This document shows, one piece after another, positions 1 to 7,430 of a stretch of 37,362 bases of DNA; position 1 is the first letter of the stretch, and every line of letters starts with the position of its first letter. Below the pieces are notes generated by a model. That model saw only the letters and a program-made list of their open reading frames with translations. It had not been told where the DNA came from and searched no databases. The stretch lies in contig JAFSID010000049.1 in NCBI GenBank assembly GCA_017439965.1, forward strand, positions 1 through 37,362, in the 5' to 3' direction. The position numbers and the translations under genes were made by a program. Source of the DNA: Clostridia bacterium (GTDB taxonomy: Bacteria > Bacillota > Clostridia > Oscillospirales > SIG627).

Positions 1-138
1 CCGAAGCCCGTCAGCGTACGAGTGTACGGTAGTGGCGAGGTTTGTTCAGAGCCAAAAACATATGATTTATTCGAGAAAACTCATTTTTGAGTTTTTACCT
101 TATTGTTTTTGGCGGTCTGGACTTTTTTTACATCTCCT
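1..138 (-). repeat. Mosaic intergenic element, copy 1 (cut by window edge)
   Basis: Reads on the minus strand from AGGAGATGT (138 to 130) towards the left edge of the window, where it is cut. It matches 13072-13258 nearly base for base after reverse complementation, except that about 48 nt of the inner part of that copy is missing here. Internal pairings are visible: GCCAAAAACA near 51-60 with TGTTTTTGGC near 103-112, AAAACTCA/TGAGTTTT inside that loop, and CGTAC/GTACG near 15-28. It sits directly downstream of the DUF4886 gene. No open frame of note. Confidence 0.8.
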
Positions 139-149
139 TTTATTTTTCG

Positions 150-848
150 TTATAAATTGTCTATAATACTCTTTATCCTTGAAATATCTTCATCCGACAC
201 GTCCTCACCGAAGTCGGAAAAGGGATTGTCCGAGGCGCTCTTACCCGTAAGGCATTTGCTCCACAAAAGACCGAGAGCACATTCACCGAGGCGGTTGGCA
301 TGAAAGGTATCGAGATGCACCTTGAAGCCGTTTTCAACGAGCACGCTGAAAAGCTTGCCCGAAGGAATTACAAGGTCAGCGCCAATCGACTCTGCCGCCG
401 TTTCATAAGCCTTGTGAATATCGGCGTACATTTCGCCGTGAGTCTTATAGCCCATCAGCTTTATAAGCCTGTCGCTCTCGTTTTCATACGCCCAGGTCTC
501 GTGGATTATCTGCTTTGCCTTTGGACAAAGAGCCTTGACGTAATCCGAAAGCTCGGTAAGATAGGGCTGATAGGTCTCGTATTTCGGGGAAAAGTGACTT
601 GCCTGCTGGAAGGAAATAAAATCCCACGACCTGTTAAGCAGAGCCTCGTCAAGAGAGACGTAAAAGTCCGTGTTCACGTCGTTTACCTGAAGCATATACG
701 CCCTCTCACCCGAGTGCATATTGCGGAAATGCTTTTCAAGAGGACAACCTCCGATATACAGATTCACAACGGTTATCTCAGGGCAAATCGAGTGAAGATA
801 GTGCGAGGAATTACGCGAAAAGCTGTTACCTATACAAAGTACGTTCAT
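150..848 (-). CDS. DUF4886 SGNH-like hydrolase
   Basis: A 232-residue protein of the DUF4886 type, a branch of the SGNH/GDSL hydrolase fold. The N-terminal block GNSFS (residues 7-11, candidate nucleophile Ser9) and the C-terminal DTFH block (Asp180, His183) fit an SGNH catalytic triad. There is no signal peptide, so it should act in the cytosol, perhaps removing acyl groups from a small glycoside or lipid-derived substrate; the substrate is not visible from sequence. The start overlaps the stop of the ceramidase-like gene by 4 nt (ATGA), so the two are translationally coupled and very probably work in one pathway. The family call is fairly sure; the enzymatic activity is inference. Confidence 0.8.
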   Translation of the reverse strand: MNVLCIGNSFSRNSSHYLHSICPEITVVNLYIGGCPLEKHFRNMHSGERAYMLQVNDVNTDFYVSLDEALLNRSWDFISFQQASHFSPKYETYQPYLTELSDYVKALCPKAKQIIHETWAYENESDRLIKLMGYKTHGEMYADIHKAYETAAESIGADLVIPSGKLFSVLVENGFKVHLDTFHANRLGECALGLLWSKCLTGKSASDNPFSDFGEDVSDEDISRIKSIIDNL

Positions 849-2209
849 CGGATTTCCGCAAGAATCTTCTTGCCCTCCTCAATAATTTTTTCGGCAACTC
901 CTGCCTTGAAGTTGGAGCTTCTTGCCTCATAGCCTCCCTCGTCGTAGGAGTCTATCATGGGGAAATATCCTTCACTTCCGTTGGTAAGACAGGTAGGACA
1001 AATCATTTTCCAGCCCTCAGAGGACTTGATGCCTCTGCCGATGCCGGTAAAGGGCTCGCCCGGAATACCGAAGAATACTACGTCACCTATCGCAAGCGCC
1101 GAGAAAAGCATGGGGAAGAATTCGGGACCGTGCTCGAGTCTTACCATACGACCCGCCTCCGCAACTACGGTGGTAAGCATCATAGCCTTGTAGGGTATCT
1201 CATCGTCTCTGCCTGCGTTATGTAAATCGTTATACTTATGTGCAAGAGGCATATCCTCGGGCTTCGGCATATTTGAGGGGATATTCACGGTCTTCTGCAT
1301 ATAGCGGAGGCTGTCAGCCTCGATATACTCAACCTTGTCCCAAATCTGCATAACCGCGCCCGTTACGACTCTGCCTATGTGACGCGCGTGACCGTAGCCT
1401 CTCGAACAGCCGTCAAAGTCGTTGAAGAGGTCATTGAAATCACCCGCCCTCGGATGAACGTTAACGTGATTTACGTCACCCTGAGCGCCGTTGAAGAAGA
1501 TGCACTTTGTATTCTCAATAGCACGCTCGGTAAAGCGACGGGTAAACGCGGGCCAGTCTCCCGAAAGCTTACAGCCGCCGACAACGTCGGGATGGTTTGC
1601 AAAGTTCACGAGCGCAATGCTCTCACCACCCTCTCGGTCAAAGCGGACGAGGTTTACCCTCTCGTCAACGTCGCCGATGGGATGAAGTATTTCGGGATTG
1701 TTTACACCGGGATTGGTCTTTGCGCTGCCGTCCTTCATTCTGAAGCGGCGGACAAAGGCTACGTTTTCAGCCTTTCCGACGCCTATGCCCATACGGGCAG
1801 GCTTACGGTCAGCCATAGCGTCAGCGGATACCTCAACAATTCTGTCAGAGAGAAATTCAAGATACTCCGTAACCATTTGAAGCTTGTTGGCATCCGCCTT
1901 TATTGCATCGGTGATTTTAGTAAAGGGACCCGTGTGAGTGTGGGTCGAATGAATATATACAGCCTCGGCGTCAACGCCCGTTTTTGCCGAAACCCTCTCT
2001 CTTACCTTAGTAGTATAATCCGTCTCCGTATAGCAAAGGTCAAGGGTAACCATTATTGCGGTCTTATCACCTACGCTTATAGCAACGGCGCAAGCCTCAA
2101 GCTCGTCAAGAACTCCGTCGGCAAGTCTCTCGATAAAATAGCCGCTGATATCAATACCAAGCTTAGGCGTGATAAGTGTTTTAGCATAGCCTACCTTTAA
2201 ATTACTCAT
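845..2209 (-). CDS. Neutral/alkaline ceramidase-like protein
   Basis: 454 residues related to the N-terminal domain of neutral/alkaline (non-lysosomal) ceramidases. Visible family marks are the metal-binding HSTHTHTGP stretch (residues 87-95), NFANHPDVVGG in the middle, and FFNGAQGDVN, which corresponds to the ceramidase active-site loop. Secreted ceramidases are longer and carry a signal peptide; this one has neither a leader nor the C-terminal Ig-like domain. It is therefore probably a cytosolic amidase/hydrolase acting on an unknown, possibly sugar-derived substrate rather than host ceramide. The start has a GGAGA ribosome binding site. First gene of a two-gene operon with the DUF4886 protein, divergent from a ROK regulator that is the obvious candidate controller. 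Confidence 0.8.
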   Translation of the reverse strand: MSNLKVGYAKTLITPKLGIDISGYFIERLADGVLDELEACAVAISVGDKTAIMVTLDLCYTETDYTTKVRERVSAKTGVDAEAVYIHSTHTHTGPFTKITDAIKADANKLQMVTEYLEFLSDRIVEVSADAMADRKPARMGIGVGKAENVAFVRRFRMKDGSAKTNPGVNNPEILHPIGDVDERVNLVRFDREGGESIALVNFANHPDVVGGCKLSGDWPAFTRRFTERAIENTKCIFFNGAQGDVNHVNVHPRAGDFNDLFNDFDGCSRGYGHARHIGRVVTGAVMQIWDKVEYIEADSLRYMQKTVNIPSNMPKPEDMPLAHKYNDLHNAGRDDEIPYKAMMLTTVVAEAGRMVRLEHGPEFFPMLFSALAIGDVVFFGIPGEPFTGIGRGIKSSEGWKMICPTCLTNGSEGYFPMIDSYDEGGYEARSSNFKAGVAEKIIEEGKKILAEIR

Positions 2210-2243
2210 AATTTATCATCTCCGTAAAAGATTATTTTTCTAA

Positions 2244-2273
2244 ATTCTAACACGCAAGCAACTCATATGTCAA
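2244..2273 (-). promoter_or_regulatory. SigA-like promoter of ceramidase-like operon
   Basis: Minus strand TTGACA (2273-2268), 18-bp spacer, TAGAAT (2249-2244), 34 nt upstream of the 845-2209 start codon. Two direct copies of AATAATTAAT just upstream (about 2288-2311) could be regulator sites, but this is only suggestive. Confidence 0.7.
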
Positions 2274-2323
2274 TAGAAAGCAAAAAAAATAATTAATCCA
2301 CAAAATAATTAATTTGTCCAGTG

Positions 2324-2352
2324 TTGATTTTTTCAAAGGCTTGTGATATAAT
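2324..2352 (+). promoter_or_regulatory. Possible distal promoter towards the ROK gene
   Basis: TTGATT (2324-2329), 17-bp spacer, TATAAT (2347-2352). It would give a 170-nt leader ahead of the ROK start. The 2360-2420 stretch between the two candidate promoters holds two GTGCCA words. Confidence 0.45.
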
Positions 2353-2473
2353 AATACAAACAATTGGAGTAATGTGCCAATTTTTGAAAAATCTTTACCC
2401 CTGAAATCATTGTGCAAAGTGCCACAAAACACCTTTATTTATTGTCAAAAATCACGATTTTAGCTCAAGGTTA

Positions 2474-2502
2474 TTGACATATTTAAATAAAGAGAGTAAA
2501 AT
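2474..2502 (+). promoter_or_regulatory. SigA-like promoter of ROK-aminotransferase operon
   Basis: TTGACA (2474-2479), 17-bp spacer, TAAAAT (2497-2502), about 20 nt upstream of the ROK start codon, so the leader would be short. This is the better of the two plus-strand candidates in the 313-bp divergent region, which otherwise holds only AT-rich sequence. Confidence 0.7.
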
Positions 2503-2522
2503 TTTTCAGTGGGTGAATAAAT

Positions 2523-3644
2523 ATGGAGAAACAAGTGAATCACGGACAGCAATTAATCAAAGAAAACAACGAGAAGTTACTTTTCAAGCTGGTGAGAGAG
2601 CACACCACCCTTTCCCGCGCAGACCTTAAAAGACTGACGGGACTTTCACCGACGACGGTATCGTCACTTGCCGACGACCTTATTGCCAAGGGTCTCTTTA
2701 TCGAGACGGGCATCAAGGAGGTCAAGTCCTCGGGACGTAAGGCGACACTTATGGAGATAAAGCCCGACGGCGGATACTTCATCTGTGCCGACGTAGGCAA
2801 GAAGATAACAACGGTTGAATGTCTTGACCTTAACTTCAAGGTAACAAGACATTTCGAGACCGAGACCACCAACCTTCTGACGCTCGCAGAAAAGATTAAG
2901 AACACGATTCTGTCCTTTGCTTCAAAGCCCGATACAAACGTTATCGGAGTTGTCATAGGTGTTTCGGCAATAGTCAAGCATTCAAGAATAATCTCCTCGT
3001 CCTCTCTTCTTAATACAGAGGGCGCGGATGAGTTTGTAGAGATACTTTCAACCGCTCTTGAGGGCGTTCCCTTCTACTTACAGAGCGACTCCAATATGAA
3101 GGCGTATGCCGAGACCATTCAGGACAAAAACCTGAAGGACATTATCTCCATCGACATCGACGACGGAGTCGGCGCAGGCATACTTTTAAAGGGACGCATC
3201 TTCTCGGGACACGACGGTGCGGCAGGAGAGTTCGGTCATATGTCCATCGACATAAACGGACCCGTTTGTACCTGCGGTAACAAAGGCTGTCTTGAGCCTA
3301 TGATTTCAATTCCCGCAATCGTTAAGCGCGCGCATGAGCTTGACCCGTCAATCGAGAACTTTTCGCAAATCGTTTGCAACACCGACAAATTCCACGGACT
3401 CATTTGCGAGATTGCGGAATACCTCTCCTACGGAATTATCAACCTTGCAAATCTTTTCAACCCTCAGGAGATAGTTATCATCGGTCCCATTACCCGACTC
3501 GGTGACACCTTCCTCGAGCACGTAAGAGAGTTCACGTATCCGAGACTCACGCTCAATCAGGCAAAGATAAGCTATTCAACGGTACCCGGTAACCCCGTAA
3601 CCGTCGGATGCGCAAAATACGCCTTTGACCATATTTTAATTTAG
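2523..3644 (+). CDS. ROK-family transcriptional regulator
   Basis: 373 residues: an N-terminal winged helix-turn-helix (about residues 16-62, with the SRADLKRLTGLSPTTVSSLA recognition segment) followed by an ROK sugar-kinase-like domain. ROK marks include the zinc motif (His239, Cys249, Cys251, Cys256, i.e. CTCGNKGC), EFGH at 236-239 and a D-S-N segment around Asp189 matching the catalytic Asp of ROK kinases. The architecture is that of NagC/XylR-type repressors, which bind a sugar or sugar phosphate as inducer. It leads an operon with a DegT-type aminotransferase (29-nt gap) and is divergent from the ceramidase-like operon. Local control of both is inferred. The start has only a weak ribosome binding site (GTGGGTG). 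Confidence 0.9.
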   Translation: MEKQVNHGQQLIKENNEKLLFKLVREHTTLSRADLKRLTGLSPTTVSSLADDLIAKGLFIETGIKEVKSSGRKATLMEIKPDGGYFICADVGKKITTVECLDLNFKVTRHFETETTNLLTLAEKIKNTILSFASKPDTNVIGVVIGVSAIVKHSRIISSSSLLNTEGADEFVEILSTALEGVPFYLQSDSNMKAYAETIQDKNLKDIISIDIDDGVGAGILLKGRIFSGHDGAAGEFGHMSIDINGPVCTCGNKGCLEPMISIPAIVKRAHELDPSIENFSQIVCNTDKFHGLICEIAEYLSYGIINLANLFNPQEIVIIGPITRLGDTFLEHVREFTYPRLTLNQAKISYSTVPGNPVTVGCAKYAFDHILI

Positions 3645-3673
3645 TATTTTTTAATTTAGGAGGATTATATATT

Positions 3674-4945
3674 ATGGCAGAAAAAGAAATTGTAATGAAC
3701 GGTGCCGGCATCGAAGAGATCGGCTTCCCGATGTGGCCCCAGTTCGATCCCAAGTCTCTTGAGGAGATCGTTGAGCCCTTAAAGAACGGTAAGGTTTCTT
3801 ACTGGACGGGTAAGAAGGGTATGGAATTTGAGGATAAGTTCGCTGAGTGGTCGGGCGCTAAGATGGCTATCTCCTGCACCAACGGTACCGCAGCGCTTCA
3901 CATCGCTCTCGCCAGCCTCGGCGTAGGCCCCGGCGATGAGGTTATCGTTCCCTCTTACTCCTTTATCGCATCCAGCTTCTCTGCAGTTCAGGCAGGTGCT
4001 ATTCCCGTATTCGCAGACGTTACCGAGGATCACACCATTGACCCCGATTGCATTGAAAAGCTCATCACCAAGCGTACTAAGGCTATCGTTGTAGTTCACC
4101 TTTACGGCGTTGTTTGTGATATGGACAGAGTTCTCGAAATCGCAAAGAAGCACAACCTCAAGGTTGTTGAGGACTGCGCTCAGTGTATCGGCGGTCGTTT
4201 CAAGGGCAAGATGGTTGGTACAGTCGGAGATGCAGGCTGCTACTCCTTCTGTCAGTCCAAGCACTTCACCACAGGCGGTGAGGGCGGTATGGTCATCACC
4301 ATGGACGAGGATCTCGGCTGGGAGTGTCGCTCCTTCCGTGACCACGGCTACGACGTTCGTACCCGTATGAATATGCTTGCTCTCGAGGAGAAGCTCCCCT
4401 ACATTCACCGTCGCGTAGGCTTCAATTACAGAATGACCGAAATTCAGTCTATCATCGGTATCAACGAGCTTGCTCGCTTTGACACCTATAACCTCCCCCG
4501 CCGTATCAAGTACGCTAAGATGTACGACGAGGCGTTTGCAGGCGTTAAGGGAATTGCTAAGCTCCCCTACAACGATGCTGACAGACAGAACTCTTACTGG
4601 TGGTATCCCATCACTCTCGACCTCGATGCTCTTGATTGCAAAGCTCAGGACGTTCTCAAGGAGCTTGCAGGTATGAAGATTCCCTGCTACGGCATCCAGT
4701 GGCCCGAGGCATACGAGGAGAAGGCTTATCAGGAGCACGGCGGCTTCGGCTCATGCAACTTCCCCTTCGAGTCCGAGGAATACACCGACCCCAAGTCTGT
4801 TGACTATAAGAGCGTTGTTTGTCCCAGAGCTAAGAGCCTCCGTGACAGAACCGTTTGTCTCTTCCTCCATCCCTCTTGGGAGGAAACTCACATCGAGCGT
4901 TGCATTAACGGACTGAAGACTGTTCTCGCAAACCACACCAAATAA
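3674..4945 (+). CDS. DegT/DnrJ/EryC1/StrS PLP-dependent aminotransferase
   Basis: 423 residues of the DegT/DnrJ/EryC1/StrS family, fold-type I PLP enzymes that aminate keto-sugars or keto-cyclitols. The Schiff-base lysine is Lys196 in SFCQSKHFTTGGEGG, and Asp167 in VVEDCAQ should contact the pyridine nitrogen. The N-terminal SCTNGTAALHIAL is the phosphate-binding loop. A full AGGAGG ribosome binding site lies at 3658-3663. Codon choice is strikingly biased (CTC, ATC, AAC, TTC, AAG, GCT) compared with the neighbours, as in highly expressed genes. The exact substrate cannot be read; pairing with an ROK regulator suggests an amino-sugar or aminocyclitol. A terminator lies 160 nt downstream. Confidence 0.88.
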   Translation: MAEKEIVMNGAGIEEIGFPMWPQFDPKSLEEIVEPLKNGKVSYWTGKKGMEFEDKFAEWSGAKMAISCTNGTAALHIALASLGVGPGDEVIVPSYSFIASSFSAVQAGAIPVFADVTEDHTIDPDCIEKLITKRTKAIVVVHLYGVVCDMDRVLEIAKKHNLKVVEDCAQCIGGRFKGKMVGTVGDAGCYSFCQSKHFTTGGEGGMVITMDEDLGWECRSFRDHGYDVRTRMNMLALEEKLPYIHRRVGFNYRMTEIQSIIGINELARFDTYNLPRRIKYAKMYDEAFAGVKGIAKLPYNDADRQNSYWWYPITLDLDALDCKAQDVLKELAGMKIPCYGIQWPEAYEEKAYQEHGGFGSCNFPFESEEYTDPKSVDYKSVVCPRAKSLRDRTVCLFLHPSWEETHIERCINGLKTVLANHTK

Positions 4946-4955
4946 TTTTTGCGGC

Positions 4956-5062
4956 AGATAATCTTCGTACTACTTCGTTGTCATCGGGATTCGACGAGCT
5001 CGAAATACCATCGTATTCCTTCGCTCGCCTCGCCCTTGACGCCTTGTATTACTCGATTCTCT
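4956..5062. repeat. Dispersed intergenic repeat, member A
   Basis: Starts AGATAAT-CTTCG-TACTACTTCGTTGTCATCGGGAT and continues with CTCGAAATACC and CGTATTCCTTCGCTCG. The left portion matches 29886-29926 (AGATAAGCGTCGC..TACTGCGTTATCATCGGGAT), and a further remnant GTCGCATACTACTGCGTT lies at about 5180-5197. No coding frame; it separates the aminotransferase stop from its terminator. Confidence 0.6.
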
Positions 5063-5102
5063 TTGCAAAAACAGTGCGGTTATTTAATAATAAAACAAAT
5101 AT

Positions 5103-5130
5103 GGGAGACCACATCAGGTCTCCCTCTTTT
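5103..5130 (+). terminator. Terminator of ROK-aminotransferase operon
   Basis: GGGAGACC (5103-5110), 6-nt loop ACATCA, GGTCTCCC (5117-5124), then TCTTTT. A second, weaker inverted pair GTTGCCTTGT (5131-5140) / ACAAGACAAC (about 5164-5173) follows. Confidence 0.75.
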
Positions 5131-5207
5131 GTTGCCTTGTCTCAGACGAATTTATTTAGCAAAACAAGACAACATATAAGTCGCATACTACTGCGTTAAA
5201 AACAAGA

Positions 5208-5372
5208 TAGGTCCATATATAAACCTAATCCAAAAAAAACAGTTTAGGGCTATATATAGACCTAATCTAAAAAACAGTTTAGGGTTATATATAGACCTAA
5301 CCTAAAAAATAATTTAGGGTTATATATAGACCTAATCCATAAAAAACAGTTCAGGTTCATATATAGCCCTAA
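5208..5372. repeat. Five-copy 22-bp quasi-palindrome array
   Basis: Five related 21-23-bp units start at about 5208, 5243, 5279, 5313 and 5350, so the period is 34-37 bp. The commonest form is TTAGGGTTATATATAGACCTAA: outer arms TTAGG/CCTAA and a TATATATA-rich centre. Linkers are short, A-rich and similar to each other (TCTAAAAAACAGT-like). The array lies between two convergent genes and contains no reading frame. Function unknown; see findings. Confidence 0.85.
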
Positions 5373-5394
5373 TCTATTATTATAATTAATTTTT

Positions 5395-5605
5395 GAAAAC
5401 CGCTTGCGGTTTTCTTCCTTAATGTTTCACAAAGTGAAATACATCACTTGACCGTAGGTCAAACATCATTCACCCTTTGACCGCAGGTCAAGCATCATTC
5501 ATCATTTGCGAAGCAAACATCATTTCCTTTGCGTTTCACAAAGTGAAACATTTCACGCACGCAAGTGCATTTCAGCTCGTATGAGCGAATTTCACTGCCG
5601 AAGGC
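5395..5605. repeat. Array of nine short hairpins
   Basis: Nine small perfect or near-perfect inverted repeats follow one another: 5395-5414, 5425-5439, 5448-5462, 5477-5491, 5505-5517, 5533-5549, 5557-5568, 5575-5586 and 5597-5605. Stems are 3-8 bp. Five or six loops are triloops, several of the form C-GNA-G (CGTAG, CGCAG, CGAAG twice). Spacers are variants of CATCATT or ATTTCA. The array abuts the stop codon of the epimerase gene on the opposite strand and could be its 3' untranslated region. Confidence 0.85.
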
Positions 5606-5606
5606 T

Positions 5607-6272
5607 TCATTCCAATATCTTATTTAATTTATCAATGTTTTCATCAATCGTTGCTTCCTTCGAGAAAACGCTTGATGTACCTGCAACGAAAATGCTTGCG
5701 CCCGCCTCACGCATAAGCTTTGCGTTTTCAAAGCTTACGTTTCCGTCAACCTCGATTTCGATATTCTCATAGCCCTCTTTATCGAGATATTCCCTTAATC
5801 GCTTTATTTTCTTCAGCGTAGACCCTACGAGCCTTTGCCCTGCAAAGCCCGGATTGACGGTCATAACCAGTACCGCGTCGATATCGTCGAGCAGGTTTTC
5901 AATAACGTTTATAGGCGTGCCCGGATTCAACGCGACCATAGACTTTGCGCCCCTGCCTTTAATTGCGGTCAACGCCTTATGAATATGCGGTGTAGACTCG
6001 TAATGCACGGAAACGTAATCGTTTTCACCAAATTCAAACCAATCCAGCTTATTTTCAGGTCTTTCTATCATAAGGTGAATATCCAAAGGAATATTCGTTT
6101 TACGCTTAAGAGCCTTTACAAAATCTGTGCCAAGCGTATAATTCGGCACAAAGCCTCCGTCCATTATATCAATATGGAGCAAATCAATATTATTCGCTTC
6201 AAACGTCCTTATGCTTTTTTCAAATTCAAAAAAATCCGCGCACATTACAGAGGGTGAAATCTTTTTCTTCAT
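5607..6272 (-). CDS. D-allulose-6-phosphate 3-epimerase-like (RPE family)
   Basis: 221 residues of the ribulose-phosphate 3-epimerase TIM-barrel family. Metal and acid-base residues are His33 and Asp35 (LLHIDIMDGG), His66 (LDIHLM) and Asp176 (IEVDGN). The phosphate loop MTVNPGFAGQ is present. The segment EGYENIEIEVDGNVS and the ISPSVMCADFFEFEKSI start resemble E. coli AlsE (allulose-6-phosphate epimerase) more than housekeeping Rpe; this is a judgement from memory of those sequences. The start codon overlaps the stop of the upstream dehydrogenase (TAATG), so the two are coupled. Likely role: interconverting ketose phosphates made by that dehydrogenase. A housekeeping Rpe is the alternative. 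Confidence 0.82.
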   Translation of the reverse strand: MKKKISPSVMCADFFEFEKSIRTFEANNIDLLHIDIMDGGFVPNYTLGTDFVKALKRKTNIPLDIHLMIERPENKLDWFEFGENDYVSVHYESTPHIHKALTAIKGRGAKSMVALNPGTPINVIENLLDDIDAVLVMTVNPGFAGQRLVGSTLKKIKRLREYLDKEGYENIEIEVDGNVSFENAKLMREAGASIFVAGTSSVFSKEATIDENIDKLNKILE

Positions 6273-7282
6273 TACCGCTCATCTCCGTTCATATTCAACA
6301 TAACCTTATTATAAAATTCACTGCGGCTTTTCATCATTTCAAAGGCTTCGTTGCACCTTGAAAGCGGAAGCCTATGAGTTATGAGAGGCTTGACGTCTAT
6401 CAGCCCGTCAGCCATAGCCTTAAGACTTTCCCTCCAATCGTTTTCCGTATCGTTAAAGGAGGAGTTCCAGGTTCCCGATATTTTAAGCTCCTTTCTCAAA
6501 ATATGCCAATAGGTATTCTGAGTCATAGAAACATCGCCCGACGGATTTCCCATCAGCACCATACTGCCGTGCGGCTTTATTGCCTCAAGGCATTTTGCAA
6601 GTGCGTCACCGTATCCAGTTCCCTCCAGCGCGCAGTCAATCAAGACATTCCCCTTATACTCCTTAAAGCCGAGAGTATTTGCAAATTCTATTTTTCTTGC
6701 ATCAACGTCTATGTAATAAACATCCTTTGCACCAAGCATTTTAGCCCACATACCCGCAATAAGTCCAATCGGACCTGCACCCGATACAAATAAATTGTCG
6801 CCTTTTTGTATGCCCAGCTTCAACGCAGCGTGTCTTGCCACCGATACGGGCTCGCACATCGCCCCCTCGTCATAGCTTAAATTCTGTGGCATAATAAGTA
6901 TATTCCATCTTTTTACAACTATATATTCTGCCATACCTCCATCACGTCTTGAGCCGTAATAGTCGTAGCTTTCACAGGTGGCATAGCTCCCCTCCTCACA
7001 GCTCTTACACTTGAAGCAAGGTAAAAGAGGAAAAACCGCTACCTTCTCCCCCGTAATTTTATCCTCGGGGTCATAGACTACCTTACCCGAAAACTCGTGA
7101 CCGATAACGGTCGGAAAATGATACGTACCCTTCGTATATACTCTTGAAATATCACTTCCGCATATACCACAGCTTTTAATCTCGATAATTACCTCGTCGC
7201 TCTTGCACTCCGCAAGGCATATATCCTCATATCTTAAATCGTTTACGCCGTGAAGATTTGCGACCTTGAAAGCTTCCTTCAT
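6272..7282 (-). CDS. Zinc MDR polyol-phosphate dehydrogenase, GatD-like
   Basis: A 336-residue medium-chain zinc dehydrogenase. Catalytic zinc ligands are Cys41 (CGICGSD), His62 and Glu63 (GHEF); structural zinc cysteines are 89, 92, 95 and 103. The Rossmann motif is SGAGPIG near 147. The run PLLPCFKC..YDYYGSRRDGG..EYIVVKR closely resembles E. coli GatD, galactitol-1-phosphate 5-dehydrogenase, which makes tagatose 6-phosphate. That fits a partner 3-epimerase acting on ketose phosphates. An in-frame ATG exists at 7348, but 7282 has the better ribosome binding site (AAAGGG) and leaves room for a promoter. Probably repressed by the divergent DeoR protein. No PTS genes are adjacent, so substrate entry is unexplained. 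Confidence 0.85.
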   Translation of the reverse strand: MKEAFKVANLHGVNDLRYEDICLAECKSDEVIIEIKSCGICGSDISRVYTKGTYHFPTVIGHEFSGKVVYDPEDKITGEKVAVFPLLPCFKCKSCEEGSYATCESYDYYGSRRDGGMAEYIVVKRWNILIMPQNLSYDEGAMCEPVSVARHAALKLGIQKGDNLFVSGAGPIGLIAGMWAKMLGAKDVYYIDVDARKIEFANTLGFKEYKGNVLIDCALEGTGYGDALAKCLEAIKPHGSMVLMGNPSGDVSMTQNTYWHILRKELKISGTWNSSFNDTENDWRESLKAMADGLIDVKPLITHRLPLSRCNEAFEMMKSRSEFYNKVMLNMNGDER

Positions 7283-7319
7283 ATTAAAACCCTTTACAAA
7301 CCTTTTATTTTGTGATATC

Positions 7320-7348
7320 ATTGTAATATAAACGAAAGCAAAAGACAA
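7320..7348 (-). promoter_or_regulatory. SigA-like promoter of dehydrogenase-epimerase operon
   Basis: Minus strand TTGTCT (7348-7343), 17-bp spacer, TACAAT (7325-7320), 38 nt upstream of the start at 7282. ACGAAA words on the plus strand at about 7331, 7402 and 7412 are possible DeoR-type operator repeats. The position of this promoter argues against translation from the upstream ATG at 7348. Confidence 0.65.
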
Positions 7349-7430
7349 TCATCGGCGGTTTATTTGACCAAAAATCAATCAGCACAATCACAAACGAGCA
7401 AATACGAAAATATACGAAAGGTCAGGCGGT

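Noticed and set aside
1379-2200. A 273-residue open frame antisense to the ceramidase-like gene
   Set aside because: It mirrors the codon structure of the real gene, has no ribosome binding site or family features, and the minus-strand product is clearly conserved.
3779-4738. A 319-residue open frame antisense to the DegT aminotransferase
   Set aside because: Its openness comes from the strong codon bias of the aminotransferase gene; no start signal or recognisable domain.
5208-5372. CRISPR-like array
   Set aside because: Repeats are imperfect palindromes, linkers are only 12-15 nt and similar to each other rather than unique, and there are no cas genes.
7283-7348. Upstream ATG for the GatD-like dehydrogenase
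   Set aside because: It coincides with the -35 box of a good promoter, has no ribosome binding site, and adds residues not seen in the family.
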